A stretch of DNA of 64,000 nt from Xenorhabdus kozodoii (GCF_002632875.1 NZ_NJCX01000009.1:92972-156971), one strand, 5' to 3'. Shown: positions 27,601 to 35,344, numbered from the stretch's first letter. A program made the numbers and translations. Notes: a model not told the origin generated them from the sequence alone.

Positions 27601-30247
27601 GTCGCCAGCGCCCCAGATCGCCGGTTTTGTACATACGGGCGTGAGCATCGTGCCCAGCAGAGAATGGATTGATGAGGAAACGTTCGGCAGTGAGTTCGGG
27701 GCGGTTCAGGTAACCGCGGGCAACGCTGACACCCGCGATATAAATTTCTCCCACGACGCCCTGCGGGACGGGTTGACCATGCTTGTCAAGGAGATAGATC
27801 TGGGTATTGGCGATGGGATGACCAATCGGCGGGGCATGCTCTCCCTGATGTTCACATTGGCAGAGGGTGGCACAAATGGTGGCTTCTGTCGGGCCATAGG
27901 CATTGATCATCTGTCGTCCTTGTGCCCAGCGTTTGGTCAACGTAGGCGGACACGCTTCCCCTCCCACCAATAAAGTTTGCAGGGTTGCTGGCAGCGTGTC
28001 CATGGTTGCCAGCGCCGTGGGAGACAAAAGGGCATGGGTAATAGCGTGCGTCTCTAAATAGTGAGACAAGGTTGCGCCCGGTAGCAGGTTTTCCCGCTTG
28101 GCCAGGTAAAGGCAAGCTCCCGCCAATAGCGCCATGCAGCATTCCCAAATACAGGCATCAAAGCTGTTTGAGGCAAACTGCAAGATCCGGCTGTCGGGTG
28201 TGATGGTTAACTTATCTTGTTGGGTGGTAATCAAGTTACACAAACTGCGATGTTCTATCATGACCCCTTTGGGTTGCCCTGTGGAGCCAGAAGTATAGAT
28301 GACGTAAGCCAGATGGCGGGAGGTCAGCCCCAATGCCTGAGCCGCTGGGTTCTCTTCCGCCCTTTCATCCAAAACCGAATATTCAGGGGTATCAAGCAGT
28401 AGGGTTGGCAGGTCACAGTCCCATGTTTCTGCCATTGTTGTTTGCGTGATCAGCGCCACGGGGACTGAATCATTGAGCATATAGGTCAGCCGCGTGGTTG
28501 GATAAGCCGGATCGAGGGGAACAAAAGCGCCGCCGGCCTTGAGGATACCTAATAAACCGACCATCATTTCCAGACTGCGCTCAATACATATTGCCACCCG
28601 ATCATCAGGACGCACGCCGAGAGCAATCAGATGGTGCGCCAGATGATTGGCACGTTTGTTGAGTTCATCGTAGCTCAGCGATTGCCCGTCAAAGACCACC
28701 GCAATGGCATCGGGTGTGCGTTGCGCTTGTGCTTCGAACAGTTGATGAGTCAACGCATGTTGCGGGAATTCAGCTTGGGTGGCGTTGAAATCCCTCAATA
28801 CCTGTTGGCGTTCAATGTCGGGCAGGATTGGCAGATTGACTATTTTTGTCTGCGCAAGTGATGGTATCTCCAGCGAAGTGAGAGCGGCGTCAAGCAAGAC
28901 AGCAAGACGGGAGCGGAGCGCCATCACCTCCGTGGTATTCAGATGCTCAGGAGAGAAATAGAATTCAATGGAAAGCGGGAAAGAGGTATCGGTATCTTCA
29001 GGACAGGCGGTGTTTGTGTATTGCTTCATCCTGATACAAAGAGGATAGGGAACACCGGAATGTAAGTCGAACTCTCTGGCGCGGATATTCTCCCCTTCCA
29101 GGTGCAAATGTGCTTTAAACGGTTCGAGGGATAAAGTCACGTCAAATAATCGCGCATTTCCGACTTGTTGCCGTGCATGGACTTGTCGATTGAGTTCCGC
29201 GATGGGAAAGCGTTGATGCTCATGGCAAAGACTCATTTCGGTTGCGGCTTTGCGCATGACATCACGAAACGTATCCTCCGGCGCAAGAGTGATGCCAATG
29301 GGGATCACGGAGGCGAACATGCCCATCGTGTCTTTTTGTCGCGTATTTTTACGGTTGTGCAAGGGAATACCGATGACAATGTCATCGACATCGGCCGTCC
29401 GTGCGAAATAGCAGGCCAGAATGGCATACATGAAGTGCAGGAAGGGTAACCCCTGTCCGCCGGCCGCTTTTTCGATGCGTTTAAAAAGCCTCTGGTCGAT
29501 TGGCCAAATGACCGGCGGGGAAGCCGCGGGGGTGGCTTGCTGCTGGTTTGCCGTGTGATTGAGATTGACTGGCGGAAGCAATGGCGGTGGCAGGTTTTCA
29601 TAGCGTTTCAGCCAAAATTGCCTATCGTGTGAGTAGTGCTCAGAAGCCAGATAATTGAGATTATCCGTAATAAAATCCAGATAAGAATGCGCGGAATGGC
29701 TCAGTGTTTCGCCTTTCATCAGGCGGTTATAGCTATCGATAACTTTGTTGAGGAGCATGAACATAGCGGTGCCATCAATGATCAAATGATGACAGCAAAA
29801 TTGCCAGTACCGGCAGGTCTTACTGACCCGCAATATTTTGGAACGCCACAGTGCTTCATTCAGGTGAAATGGGCGCATGGACTCGGTATCCATGTATTGT
29901 TTTACGCGGGTTTCAGCCTCTGGATGCGATGAGAAATCCTCGATATCCACGGCGACTGGGAGAGAATGGGCAACCTTTTGGCTGGGTAAGGCGTGGGTGT
30001 TGAGCAATTGCAAACGCAGCGTGTCATGGCAATAAACCACAGATTCAAAGGCGCGGGCAAATAATGTTTCATCCAGCTCCCCTTCAATGCAGACAAACAC
30101 GCTGATGTTGTAGCTGGAAGCATTGGGATGAATAGCCTGATCAAACCAGATGGCTTGCTGGGGAGAACTAAGAGGATAGGTTTGCGGGGGGAGAGAAGGG
30201 GTATTACGCACGGCTGGGGAAGTTTGTGAAGAGTGATGATGTAACAT
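18623..30247 (-). CDS. Non-ribosomal peptide synthetase, Cs-A-T-C-A-T-C-A-T-C-T, no terminal A or TE domain
   Basis: 3874-residue megasynthase. Approximate domain order: C1 22-470 (starter type, HHLIIDG near 153); A1 490-1005 (YTSGSTGQPKG near 650); T1 (GGHS near 1052); C2 1125-1580 (HHLVCDH near 1286); A2 1600-2120; T2 near 2160; C3 2210-2650 (HHIITDG near 2354); A3 2670-3200; T3 near 3241; C4 3300-3760 (HHILNDH near 3468); T4 (GGHS near 3828), then the stop. The starter-like C1 suggests N-acylation. C2 and C4 open with IQDIYPL.SLQEGMLFH and have HHxxxDH, a subtype I associate with D-accepting or dual C/E domains, so residues 1 and 3 may be D. Read by eye, the ten-residue codes are A1 DAWLLGAICK (hydrophobic), A2 DVWYLSLIHK (serine-like variant) and A3 DISNIGAITK (unassigned). 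The last C-T pair lacks an A domain; there is no thioesterase. AAGGAG precedes the ATG. Product unknown. Confidence 0.93.
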   Translation of the reverse strand: MLHHHSSQTSPAVRNTPSLPPQTYPLSSPQQAIWFDQAIHPNASSYNISVFVCIEGELDETLFARAFESVVYCHDTLRLQLLNTHALPSQKVAHSLPVAVDIEDFSSHPEAETRVKQYMDTESMRPFHLNEALWRSKILRVSKTCRYWQFCCHHLIIDGTAMFMLLNKVIDSYNRLMKGETLSHSAHSYLDFITDNLNYLASEHYSHDRQFWLKRYENLPPPLLPPVNLNHTANQQQATPAASPPVIWPIDQRLFKRIEKAAGGQGLPFLHFMYAILACYFARTADVDDIVIGIPLHNRKNTRQKDTMGMFASVIPIGITLAPEDTFRDVMRKAATEMSLCHEHQRFPIAELNRQVHARQQVGNARLFDVTLSLEPFKAHLHLEGENIRAREFDLHSGVPYPLCIRMKQYTNTACPEDTDTSFPLSIEFYFSPEHLNTTEVMALRSRLAVLLDAALTSLEIPSLAQTKIVNLPILPDIERQQVLRDFNATQAEFPQHALTHQLFEAQAQRTPDAIAVVFDGQSLSYDELNKRANHLAHHLIALGVRPDDRVAICIERSLEMMVGLLGILKAGGAFVPLDPAYPTTRLTYMLNDSVPVALITQTTMAETWDCDLPTLLLDTPEYSVLDERAEENPAAQALGLTSRHLAYVIYTSGSTGQPKGVMIEHRSLCNLITTQQDKLTITPDSRILQFASNSFDACIWECCMALLAGACLYLAKRENLLPGATLSHYLETHAITHALLSPTALATMDTLPATLQTLLVGGEACPPTLTKRWAQGRQMINAYGPTEATICATLCQCEHQGEHAPPIGHPIANTQIYLLDKHGQPVPQGVVGEIYIAGVSVARGYLNRPELTAERFLINPFSAGHDAHARMYKTGDLGRWRPDGNIEYLGRNDFQIKLRGFRIEPGEIEARLQQCHGVREAVVLLCENVSHQSDADKNKIDKNSPAPKQLVAYLLPKANAELEPMALRQQLAQHLAEYMIPSAFVTLNAFPLTPNGKLDRQALPKPDHTAIVTRRYQPPIGEAETILSQIWQRLLGVQHVSRCDHFFELGGHSLIAVNLIEQLREWGWTLDIRMVFTHPVLEAMAKAIQLVQQGGVQENTGQESTTGFTVLPNLIPEGCGAITPDMLTLVALSQSEINAITATIPGGAANIQDIYPLSPLQEGMLFHYLLQKQGDTYLLRDLLAFDTHERLDTFLATLQQVINRHDILRTSIYWQGLAQPVQVVWRQASLSVKTFLPNDEQDIPCQLLAHTDPHQCRLDVSQAPLCSADIAYDPHQEAWLLVLRIHHLVCDHVTLERIIDEIDALLPNPTEHGLAGNGQGEKLSPVLPYRHFIAQSLHWSTLDHETYFRKVLSDIDSPTAPFDILAIHREDKQISEAKQSLDVALSNAIRTQARRQGVSPSILFHVALALVLAKTSGRDDVVFGTVLLGRMQGSSGIDHVMGLLINTLPIRIRLNDKSAQAIVQETYLNLMRLLEHEQATLALAQRCSGVIPPLPLFNTLLNYRHSQADTTFAKWEGVRLLMEEERINYPIGLFVDDWGDGFSLVAQTVSDIDPIRLIGYMTTALMGLVAALETSPHQPILDLSILPLMERQQLLVDFNASPSQHPVFDRPQDAYIHQLFERQVQQNPDAVAVIFETQSLRYAELNRQANCLAHYLLTLGVRPDDRVAICSERSLAMMVGLLAILKAGAAYVPLDPNYPAERLAYLLEDAAPVALLTQTVFPQTTSINRLTSVPIVDLNNLALFTADMPDSNPDPQTLGLTPRHLAYVIYTSGSTGLPKGVMNEHRAVINGLLWSQKTYQFTPQDRVLQKTPFSFDVSVWELFPPLMSGAQLILARPDGHKDPHYLRSEIEKRRITVIYFVPAMLQQFLYAIPAGCCPSLRHILCSGEAFPYALQQQCLSHFTHCQLHNLYGPTEAAIHVTAWQCQPDRYTGRVPIGKPLTHTQIYLLDSHKNPVPIGVTGELYIGGIGVARGYLNLPTLTAERFLPDPFSSDPDARLYKSGDLARWLPDGNIEYLGRNDFQVKIRGFRIELGEIEATLAQCHGVQEAVVIAQEDTSGEKRLIAYLIAEPNANLVPAQLRQQLAQHLAEYMLPSAFVTLDALPLTPNGKLNRHALPMPDQTALATRHYVAPIGDIETKLARIWQHLLKLEHVSRHDHFFELGGHSLLAIQLAARIRQQLARELHLQQLFSHPVLTDLAALLSDTPEATQVVIPAADRNQPLPLSFSQQRLWFLARLNRKANLAYHIPTVLHLSGYLDHAALTTALDQLVSRHESLRTRFVLIDEQPYQHIDGADTGFSLACQDLRRLDETSRMARINELVELETQTPFDFANAPMIRGQLWQLSDEEHVLILIQHHIITDGWSKGILLRELSALYRTAQGQCGDPLPQLPIQYADYAVWQQKWLHGEVFTAQRDFWQKQLQNAPTLLALPLDHPRPPEQSYTGTHVPVHLNADLLSALKALGQRQNVTLFMTLLAGWGIVLARLSGQDDIVIGTPVANRPSSHLEGIIGFFVNTLPLRIELEPCRSVANLLAQVREQALAAYAHQDLPFEQLVETLQPERSLSYNPIFQVMLALDNTSTQSLELTGLTVSPMAPPHRSAYFDLTLALTESQAGLSGYLEYASSLFDRTTIERMVGYLTHVLTAMTADETQTIAGLPMLSVTERQQLLVDFNAPQVDLPHDELIHPLFEAQVQRTPDATAVIFGEHALSYDELNCRANQLAHCLIAFGVRPDDRVAIHVERGLDMIIGLFGILKAGAGYIPLDPEYPAERLAYQLSDGKPVILLTQKHLQTRLPIHTIPIWLLDDKAHHDNRQKQPVDNPDSRQVGVQPHHLAYIIYTSGSTGTPKGVMLEHHNVVSLIHAHCQISEPCPGDRVLQFVTFAFDISVSDIFPTLASGATLVLRPPQIKIPDSTFVDFLRKQKVTIINIPTAFWHHWAQEMKAGRIGFSPYLRTVIVGGDKVEHRHLVDWLSCPETQSCRWFNAYGPTEITITATAMPIDKEMVIDNTLTPPITNNIPIGRPLSNTRIYILDAHGQPVPIGVSGEIYIGGMGVARGYSNQPKLTAEKFVIDPFSEQPNARMYRTGDLARWRSDGNIEYLGRNDFQVKLRGFRIELGEIETRLMQCDGVREAIVLAREDKSGDKRLVAYLIAEPNTKLVPAELRQQLAQHLANYMLPSAFVTLAVFPLAPNGKINRQALPMPDQAAMATHTYVEPLGEREMALAEIWQALLGLEEVGRYDHFFELGGHSLMVINLIERLRNRGWQLDIRAVFSTPTLADMAKIMQSIQGDEATFTVPPNLIPEGCTAITPDMLPLVSLTQHEIDTLAATVPHGVTNIQDIYPLASLQEGMLFHHLLQTQGDVYLLHLLLAFNTRERLDAFLAALQQVINRHDILRTAICWQGLTQPVQVVWRQAPLRIKTFVPDNDKAVPSQLLAHTDPYQKRLDISQAPLCSADITYDPNQGEWLLALCCHHILNDHMSLDIIMAEINELLHHHTQQLPPVLPYRHFIAQTLRKPMPDHEAYFRQRLADVDTPTTPFDIVDVHSGDRPATEVTRPLNAALARAIRKQARRQGVSSGVMFHVALAQVLAKISGRDDIVFGTVLLGRMQGSVDIERILGLFINTLPVRITLAGNSTQETVQAAYRNLTQLLEHEQAPLALAQRCSGVAHPLPLFNTLLNYRHSPSNVTHTLWEGIRLVTGRERTHYPIYLAVDDLGKGFLLTVQTTSGIDPARLMTYMTHALADLVKTLETEPQKPIMDIATLPATARQQLLTDFNAIWADLPQTALTSGQSMVGTTSDYEAPLGEVETALAEIWQKLLKRPQIGRHDNFFVLGGHSLIAIQLLARLREQNIEIPLATLFTHPTLCELAGAISLSLSN

Positions 30248-30584
30248 TTTATTTCTCCTTTGTGCTCGTTAGGTTTTGGCTGATTGCCCCTATCTGGAAA
30301 TGAATTAAATACTGCCTCCCATTAATTTTTTGTAAAAATGAACTGGTTATGTGTTTTTAGGTGGTTTTTTATGCTAAATATGCACTTTATAGTAACTCTA
30401 TGAAATTAAGCTAACTGAAATAACCACCCTGTGTCGATACTTTTTGTGTGAGCGTACGATGAATCACACCTTGCTTTCTGCCATCGTCTAGGGCGGGCGT
30501 TTTTCTCAATCGGGGGGTGGGCTGGCAAAGTTCAGCCAGATAAGTCATGACAGAGTCAAAGGGATCTAAAATTCATGCATCTTT
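30248..30584. other. NRPS upstream region with a small minus-strand reading frame
   Basis: Holds the NRPS promoter, which I could not place. A 45-codon minus-strand frame (ATG at 30548, stop at 30411; MTYLAELCQPTPRLRKTP) has a plausible coding look but no ribosome-binding site; it could be a remnant of a longer gene. I do not call it as a gene. Confidence 0.35.
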
Positions 30585-30668
30585 ACACAAAAACCCCAAA
30601 AATGGGGTTTTTGTGTATAAAAATAATTGCTATGATAGATATCTATACACATATAACCCTTTAAAGGG
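30585..30668 (+). promoter_or_regulatory. Palindrome cluster upstream of the AbiEi-type gene
   Basis: Several dyads in 84 bases: a 13-bp perfect inverted repeat ACACAAAAACCCC / GGGGTTTTTGTGT (30585-30616), GTGTATA / TATACAC (about 30613-30651), TAGATATCTA (30637-30646) and CCCTTTAAAGGG (30657-30668). AbiEi antitoxins are known to bind inverted repeats in their own promoters, so some of these are candidate operators. The first could instead be a terminator-like hairpin. Confidence 0.45.
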
Positions 30669-30690
30669 GTATTAGAGTAGAGATAATGAA

Positions 30691-31239
30691 ATGGATAGGA
30701 TCACAGCAATTAATAAGTTAGATGAATTCAGCAAAATGGGGAAAGCCATTTTTCTTTTACAAGATTTGGAAGTCATCTTTGTTGATGAGCCCTCCAAGAC
30801 ATTACAAAAATCTATTGCTCGTCTCGCCAAAGCCGGACTGTTACTCCGCATCACCAAAGGCGTTTATGTCTATACGCGAGCCAGCATGGGAAGCTACCCT
30901 CTGGAGACTATCGCCAAAAACATCCGACGAGGCGAATATAATTATATCAGCCTAGAGTCAGCTTTATCTCAATATGGACTCATCTCGCAAATCCCAATCG
31001 ACCGCCTGACAATTATGTCTACTGGCAGATCAGGGGAGTTTAAAACCCCGTGGGGGGTAATTGAAATCACCCACACCAGCAGAGAGCCTAGCGAAATTTT
31101 GAAGGCAACGTTAGAAAGCCGTGGTCCCCTGCGTATCGCAAAAAAAGAAACGGCTCTGCGTGACCAAAAAAGAGTGGGGAGGAATATGCATTTAGTTCAA
31201 CGGGAGGAGCTCGATTATGTCTATACGACAGAAGTGTAG
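30691..31239 (+). CDS. AbiEi-family antitoxin / transcriptional regulator, orphan
   Basis: 182-residue protein resembling the antitoxin of type IV toxin-antitoxin systems (AbiEi). It has an N-terminal winged-helix part (KTLQKSIARLAKAGLLLRI, then TKGVYVYTR) and a C-terminal part including SLESALSQYGLISQIP, TPWGVIEITHTSR and IAKKETALRD. AbiEi normally represses its own operon and counteracts the nucleotidyltransferase AbiEii encoded just downstream. Here the 323 bp up to fliR contain no AbiEii, so this copy is orphaned, or acts as a regulator or anti-toxin for a toxin elsewhere. The dyads upstream fit autoregulation. It forms the right edge of the accessory block. Confidence 0.8.
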   Translation: MDRITAINKLDEFSKMGKAIFLLQDLEVIFVDEPSKTLQKSIARLAKAGLLLRITKGVYVYTRASMGSYPLETIAKNIRRGEYNYISLESALSQYGLISQIPIDRLTIMSTGRSGEFKTPWGVIEITHTSREPSEILKATLESRGPLRIAKKETALRDQKRVGRNMHLVQREELDYVYTTEV

Positions 31240-31562
31240 GGCAAGAAGCATTTTCTACCTATTTGACAACTAGCCTAAAGGCATTGTTAACCACGGTGCA
31301 GGGTAGTTTGTATTCTTCAGGAGACAATACAGTTTCATTCAAGTTATAACGATGGGTGATAATAACACCTCTCAGAAGGTGACCAAAATTATTGAACCAC
31401 AATGTTTGAGTCATCCGTTTTCAATTGTTTTCAATGAGTTATTGATGCCAGAGAGGGATAAATTTTTGATAAAAGTCATCGACGCAACAATAAAGTTCTT
31501 CTAAAGATCTGGGACAAGGTGGAAGTTATCCCGCCAGATGGCGGGCTTACCAGAAAAAATGG
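31240..31562. other. 323-bp gap between the AbiEi-type gene and fliR
   Basis: Non-coding as far as I can see; no trace of an AbiEii toxin. A hairpin CCCGCC-AGAT-GGCGGG (31530-31545) lies 17 bases beyond the fliR stop and may end the fliF-R transcript, though the U-tract is poor. Confidence 0.5.
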
Positions 31563-32345
31563 CTACAGTACCAGTTCATGAACAATGATCGCCAGGCGAT
31601 CAAACATTTCTCCAAATAGCCGCTCAGTAAACGGCACCAGCATGGGGAACAACAGGGAAAGGGTGAAAATGCCGACGGTCAGGGTCAGGGGAAAACCGAC
31701 GACAAAGACAGAAAGTTGGGGAGTCATACGATTTAGCATGCCCAGAGAAAGATTCAACACCAGAAGTAAAGTAATCATTGGCATAGCCAGCATCATGCCA
31801 TTGACAAAGATCAGGCTGGCGCTTTGGGATAGCAATAAGAAACCCTTTGGATTCAATTGGGTTGTATGGATTGGAATGGAATAAAACGTATCTGCCAGAA
31901 TCGACAATAACCATAAATGCCCGTCAAGCGCCAGGAACAGCAACATCATCATCATATTCAGAATGCGGGCTAAAATAGGCATATTCGGGCCGCCGGTAGG
32001 ATCAAAAAAGGTGGCGAATGAAAGCCCCATTTGTAAGCCGAGCACTTCACCGGCATGACGCACTACGGCAAAGGCGATCTGCATGGTCAATCCCAACGCC
32101 ATACCAATCAAGATTTGTTGTAGCAAAACCCAAATTCCGGCAACCGAAAAAATCGGAATTTGCGGGGAAGGCAGCGTTGGAACGAGTAAGGCGGTGATCG
32201 CTAATGCCGCGCCAATTTTAACTTTTATTGGTATCTGTTTTTCACTGAAAATAGGGGCGGTGCTGAACAAGGCTAACAGGCGCGCCAAGGGCCAGAAAAA
32301 ATCACTGGCAAGGCGGGAAAGGGTTTCGCTATCAAACGGGATCAT
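31563..32345 (-). CDS. fliR: Flagellar export gate protein FliR
   Basis: 260-residue inner-membrane subunit of the flagellar type III export gate (FliPQR core). It has several hydrophobic helices, with the conserved regions GLQMGLSFATFFDP and LLVLNLSLGMLNRMTPQLSVF. It ends the long minus-strand operon fliFGHIJKLMNOPQR and starts 2 bp after fliQ. Confidence 0.95.
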   Translation of the reverse strand: MIPFDSETLSRLASDFFWPLARLLALFSTAPIFSEKQIPIKVKIGAALAITALLVPTLPSPQIPIFSVAGIWVLLQQILIGMALGLTMQIAFAVVRHAGEVLGLQMGLSFATFFDPTGGPNMPILARILNMMMMLLFLALDGHLWLLSILADTFYSIPIHTTQLNPKGFLLLSQSASLIFVNGMMLAMPMITLLLVLNLSLGMLNRMTPQLSVFVVGFPLTLTVGIFTLSLLFPMLVPFTERLFGEMFDRLAIIVHELVL

Positions 32346-32347
32346 AA

Positions 32348-32617
32348 TTAACCGATAATAGCCGGAATGCTGCTAAACAGGGTGCGCATGTAATCCAGCA
32401 GTAAATTGAGCATCCATGGCCCGGCGGTGACGATAGTCACGAAAACGGCCAAAATTTTCGGAATAAACGATAGGGTCATCTCGTTTACCTGAGTCGCCGC
32501 CTGCAATAAGCTGATAATCAAACCACAAATTAAGGCAGACAAAAGGAGTGGCGCAGCCAGTGCCAACGCCACTTTCATTGCCTCAACACCGAGGGCCATT
32601 ACTGATTCTGGAGTCAT
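32348..32617 (-). CDS. fliQ: Flagellar export gate protein FliQ
   Basis: 89-residue inner-membrane protein with two transmembrane helices, part of the FliPQR export channel. It starts MTPESVMALGVEAMKVALAL and has QVNEMTLSFIPKIL, both typical. It lies between fliP and fliR. Confidence 0.95.
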   Translation of the reverse strand: MTPESVMALGVEAMKVALALAAPLLLSALICGLIISLLQAATQVNEMTLSFIPKILAVFVTIVTAGPWMLNLLLDYMRTLFSSIPAIIG

Positions 32618-32683
32618 AATTTTCTCAAACCGCTTTTTGATCTTTATTCCAATGAGATTTCACGCTAGACATCAAGCTGTTGA

Positions 32684-33478
32684 TTAGACATAAAAACTCT
32701 GTGCCAGTGAACCCAGTAATAATTGCCAACCATCGACTAAGACAAACAGCATCAGTTTGAAGGGCAGTGAGATGGTGGCGGGTGGAACCATCATCATCCC
32801 TAACGCCATCAAGACACTGGCAACAACCAGATCGATGATCAGGAACGGAATGAAGAGGGTAAAGCCAATCTGGAACGCGGTTTTCAATTCACTGGTAATA
32901 AACGCGGGAACGAGTACGCGCATTGGAACGGAATCCGCCGTTTCAAATGTCCCTTGATCGGCAAGACGAGCAAACAGGGCCAGATCATTTTCCCGTGTTT
33001 GGCGTAACATGAATTGGCGCAAGGGCTTGGCACCATGATCCAGTGCCGCTTCCAGCGTGATTTTATCCTCACTGTAGGGCAGGTAGGCGTTTTGGTAGAC
33101 TTTATCGAATACCGGCGCCATGATGAAAAAAGTCATAAACAGCGCCAAACCCAGCATCACTTGGTTAGGCGGTGCAGAAGGGGTTCCCAGCGCATTGCGC
33201 AACAAACCAAGTACAATGATGATGCGGGTAAAACTGGTCATCATGAGCAGGGCGGCGGGGATAAACCCCAGTGCCGTGATGAAAATCAGGGTTTGCACGG
33301 GCAATGACCAACTTTGTCCGCCATTGGCTAAAGGCTGGCTGATGATGCCAGGAAACTCAGCCGCCGCGTTCATGGGGAACAGCGGCAGCAGGAGCGCCAT
33401 AAACAGCGTGGTCAAACGCATTTGGTAAAGTCGCGAGACACATTTTTTGCCGGCCACAAAAAAAACGTTATTTTTCAT
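32684..33478 (-). CDS. fliP: Flagellar export gate protein FliP
   Basis: About 264 residues; core pore subunit of the export gate with a cleavable signal-like N-terminus ([20 protein letters not shown]) and four membrane helices. Conserved blocks are [18 protein letters not shown] ([20 protein letters not shown]) and [19 protein letters not shown]. Two ATGs are adjacent. AGGA is 5 bases from the second (33478) and 2 from the first (33481), so I take the second. A start at residue 21 would match E. coli length better but has no ribosome-binding site. It overlaps the end of fliO. Confidence 0.94.
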   Translation of the reverse strand: MKNNVFFVAGKKCVSRLYQMRLTTLFMALLLPLFPMNAAAEFPGIISQPLANGGQSWSLPVQTLIFITALGFIPAALLMMTSFTRIIIVLGLLRNALGTPSAPPNQVMLGLALFMTFFIMAPVFDKVYQNAYLPYSEDKITLEAALDHGAKPLRQFMLRQTRENDLALFARLADQGTFETADSVPMRVLVPAFITSELKTAFQIGFTLFIPFLIIDLVVASVLMALGMMMVPPATISLPFKLMLFVLVDGWQLLLGSLAQSFYV

Positions 33479-33929
33479 CATCGTCCTGATTATTCTTATT
33501 TTTTCGCTGGAGAGTATTTTTCAGCATCTGACCAAATGGCTGTGACTTGAACGCAGTCTCCTTGTCCACGGTGTCAGGTGGTGCAGGCATCTGATGCAGC
33601 AGATTAATCTGTTGGGATGTGACACCCAAAACCAGCCAGTTATCGTCAACTTCTACCACAACAACCCGTTCTTTCGGCCCCAGGGAGCAGCTTGCCTTAA
33701 CGTTTAGCAAACGAGGATTTTTGCTTTTGGCAGGGGCAAAACCCAAACGGCGAACTAGCCATGTGATGAAAAAAATCAGCAATAAAACCCCGCCCAGGGC
33801 ACTGCTGATTTGCATCAACGTTTGGCTGGCTGGCAGGGGGGCATGGTGGGTTGCCGTGTTAACAGGTGCAGCATCAGATGCCGCACCTTGTTGAAAAGCA
33901 GTATGCATGGAAGGCGGGTTTGCCATCAT
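33468..33929 (-). CDS. fliO: Flagellar biosynthetic protein FliO
   Basis: 153-residue single-pass inner-membrane protein that scaffolds FliP ring assembly. There is a short Ala/Pro-rich N-terminal region, one transmembrane segment ([16 protein letters not shown]), then a basic cytoplasmic domain ([20 protein letters not shown]) characteristic of FliO. It overlaps fliP and is 2 bp from fliN. Confidence 0.93.
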   Translation of the reverse strand: MMANPPSMHTAFQQGAASDAAPVNTATHHAPLPASQTLMQISSALGGVLLLIFFITWLVRRLGFAPAKSKNPRLLNVKASCSLGPKERVVVVEVDDNWLVLGVTSQQINLLHQMPAPPDTVDKETAFKSQPFGQMLKNTLQRKNKNNQDDDEK

Positions 33930-33931
33930 GG

Positions 33932-34339
33932 TTAACGACTCAAGCGACGCATACGCTCAGAAGGCGTGATGATATCGGTGATACGGATACCGTATTTATC
34001 GGATACGACAACCACTTCTCCTTGAGCGATCAAATAACCATTAATCAGGATATCCAATGGTTCACCCGCCAGGCCATCAAGGGGAACCACTGAGCCTTGT
34101 GATAGTCTCAACAATTGTTTAATGGTCATTTTGGTACGCCCCAGCTCGACAGAGAGCTTAACGGGAATATCCATGATCAAATCAATATCAGAAAGTTGCG
34201 CTAACGCATCCTGCGCTTCCAGATTCTCAAATATTGACGCGCCGCCGTCAGAGGTTTGCTGTGCGGCCTGTTGTTCCAGCGCTTCTGCCCACATATCTTC
34301 AGTCGAGCTGGTATCTGTAGGTTGTTTAGCATCACTCAT
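33932..34339 (-). CDS. fliN: Flagellar motor switch protein FliN
   Basis: 135-residue C-ring subunit, binding FliH and CheY-dependent switch components. The SpoA-type domain is clear: DIDLIMDIPVKLSVELGRTK through LNSLAGEP-like LDGLAGEPLDILINGYLIA and TPSERMRRLSR at the end. I choose the ATG at 34339 (MSDAKQ), which has GAGG 9 bases upstream and matches the family. A further ATG at 34354 lacks a ribosome-binding site. It overlaps the fliM end by 8 bases. Confidence 0.95.
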   Translation of the reverse strand: MSDAKQPTDTSSTEDMWAEALEQQAAQQTSDGGASIFENLEAQDALAQLSDIDLIMDIPVKLSVELGRTKMTIKQLLRLSQGSVVPLDGLAGEPLDILINGYLIAQGEVVVVSDKYGIRITDIITPSERMRRLSR

Positions 34340-35339
34340 TGGGCTTTTCCTCATCCAGAGCCGTTAAGACAGGGTTAATCAGGTGTTCAACACGCAGGGC
34401 ATATTGCCCGTTCAGGGTTCCATATTGACTGGTGAGCACAGGCACACCGTCAACGTGAACGATTAGGCGTTCAGGTTTTTCAATCGGCAAGATATCGCCT
34501 CTTTTCAATTGAAGTATCTTTGATAGCTGTAGCGGAATATCAACAAAGTTCGCCACCAGTTCTAATTCTGAATGTTGAACTTGCTTCACCAGACTTTCAC
34601 GCCACTGGCTCTCTTCCTGACGCACATTTTCCACCGGTGGATTGGTCAGGCGCTCGCGCAGAGGCTCGATCATGGCGAATGGGATACAAATATTGAATTC
34701 CCCGGTCAATGCGCCGATCTCTACCTGGAATGGTGTTGTCACCACGATGTCATTCGGTGACGTGGTGATATTGGTGAATTTCACCTGCGTTTCGGAACGC
34801 ACGTATTCCACTTCAAGTTTGAAAATGGAATCCCAGGCGTCACGATAGGCATCCAGTGCCAGTTTCAGCATCCGGTTGATGATCCGCTGCTCAGTATAGG
34901 TGAATTCACGGCCTTCCACTTTGGTTGGAAAACGGCCATCCCCCCCAAACAGGTTATCAACGGCGATATAAACTAAGCTAGGCTCGAAAGCGAACAGTGC
35001 CGTTCCCCTCAACGGTTTCAGATGAACCAGGTTGAGGTTGGTGGGGACGGCCAAATTGCGGGCAAATTCGTGGTAAGGCTGGATCTTGATAGCGCCGACC
35101 GTAATATCCGGGCTGCGGCGCAGCATGTTAAACAGCCCCATCCTGAATTGGCGGGCAAAACGTTCATTGATGATTTCCAGTGACTGCAAACGTTCGCGCA
35201 CAACACGGCGCTGTGTATTCGGATCGTAAGGGCGAACTTCGTTTTCTTGGGACGCAGTTTGTTCTACGTCATCAGAAGAGACACTGTCACCATTGAGCAG
35301 AGCATCGATCTCTGCTTGTGAAAGAATATTGTCACTCAT
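34332..35339 (-). CDS. fliM: Flagellar motor switch protein FliM
   Basis: 335-residue C-ring protein that receives CheY-P and sets rotation direction. N-terminal CheY-binding peptide LSQAEIDALLNGD, middle CheC-like domain (GTALFAFEPSLVYIAVDNLFGGDG starts the fold) and C-terminal SpoA domain ending VEHLINPVLTALDE. Length is normal for the family. Coupled to fliL (5 bp) and fliN (overlap). Confidence 0.96.
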   Translation of the reverse strand: MSDNILSQAEIDALLNGDSVSSDDVEQTASQENEVRPYDPNTQRRVVRERLQSLEIINERFARQFRMGLFNMLRRSPDITVGAIKIQPYHEFARNLAVPTNLNLVHLKPLRGTALFAFEPSLVYIAVDNLFGGDGRFPTKVEGREFTYTEQRIINRMLKLALDAYRDAWDSIFKLEVEYVRSETQVKFTNITTSPNDIVVTTPFQVEIGALTGEFNICIPFAMIEPLRERLTNPPVENVRQEESQWRESLVKQVQHSELELVANFVDIPLQLSKILQLKRGDILPIEKPERLIVHVDGVPVLTSQYGTLNGQYALRVEHLINPVLTALDEEKPNE

Positions 35340-35344
35340 TGTGA

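Noticed and set aside
27449..27973. 174-codon plus-strand frame opposite the NRPS gene, and similar long antisense frames
   Set aside because: Shadow frames caused by codon bias in the 11.6-kb NRPS gene; no independent signals.
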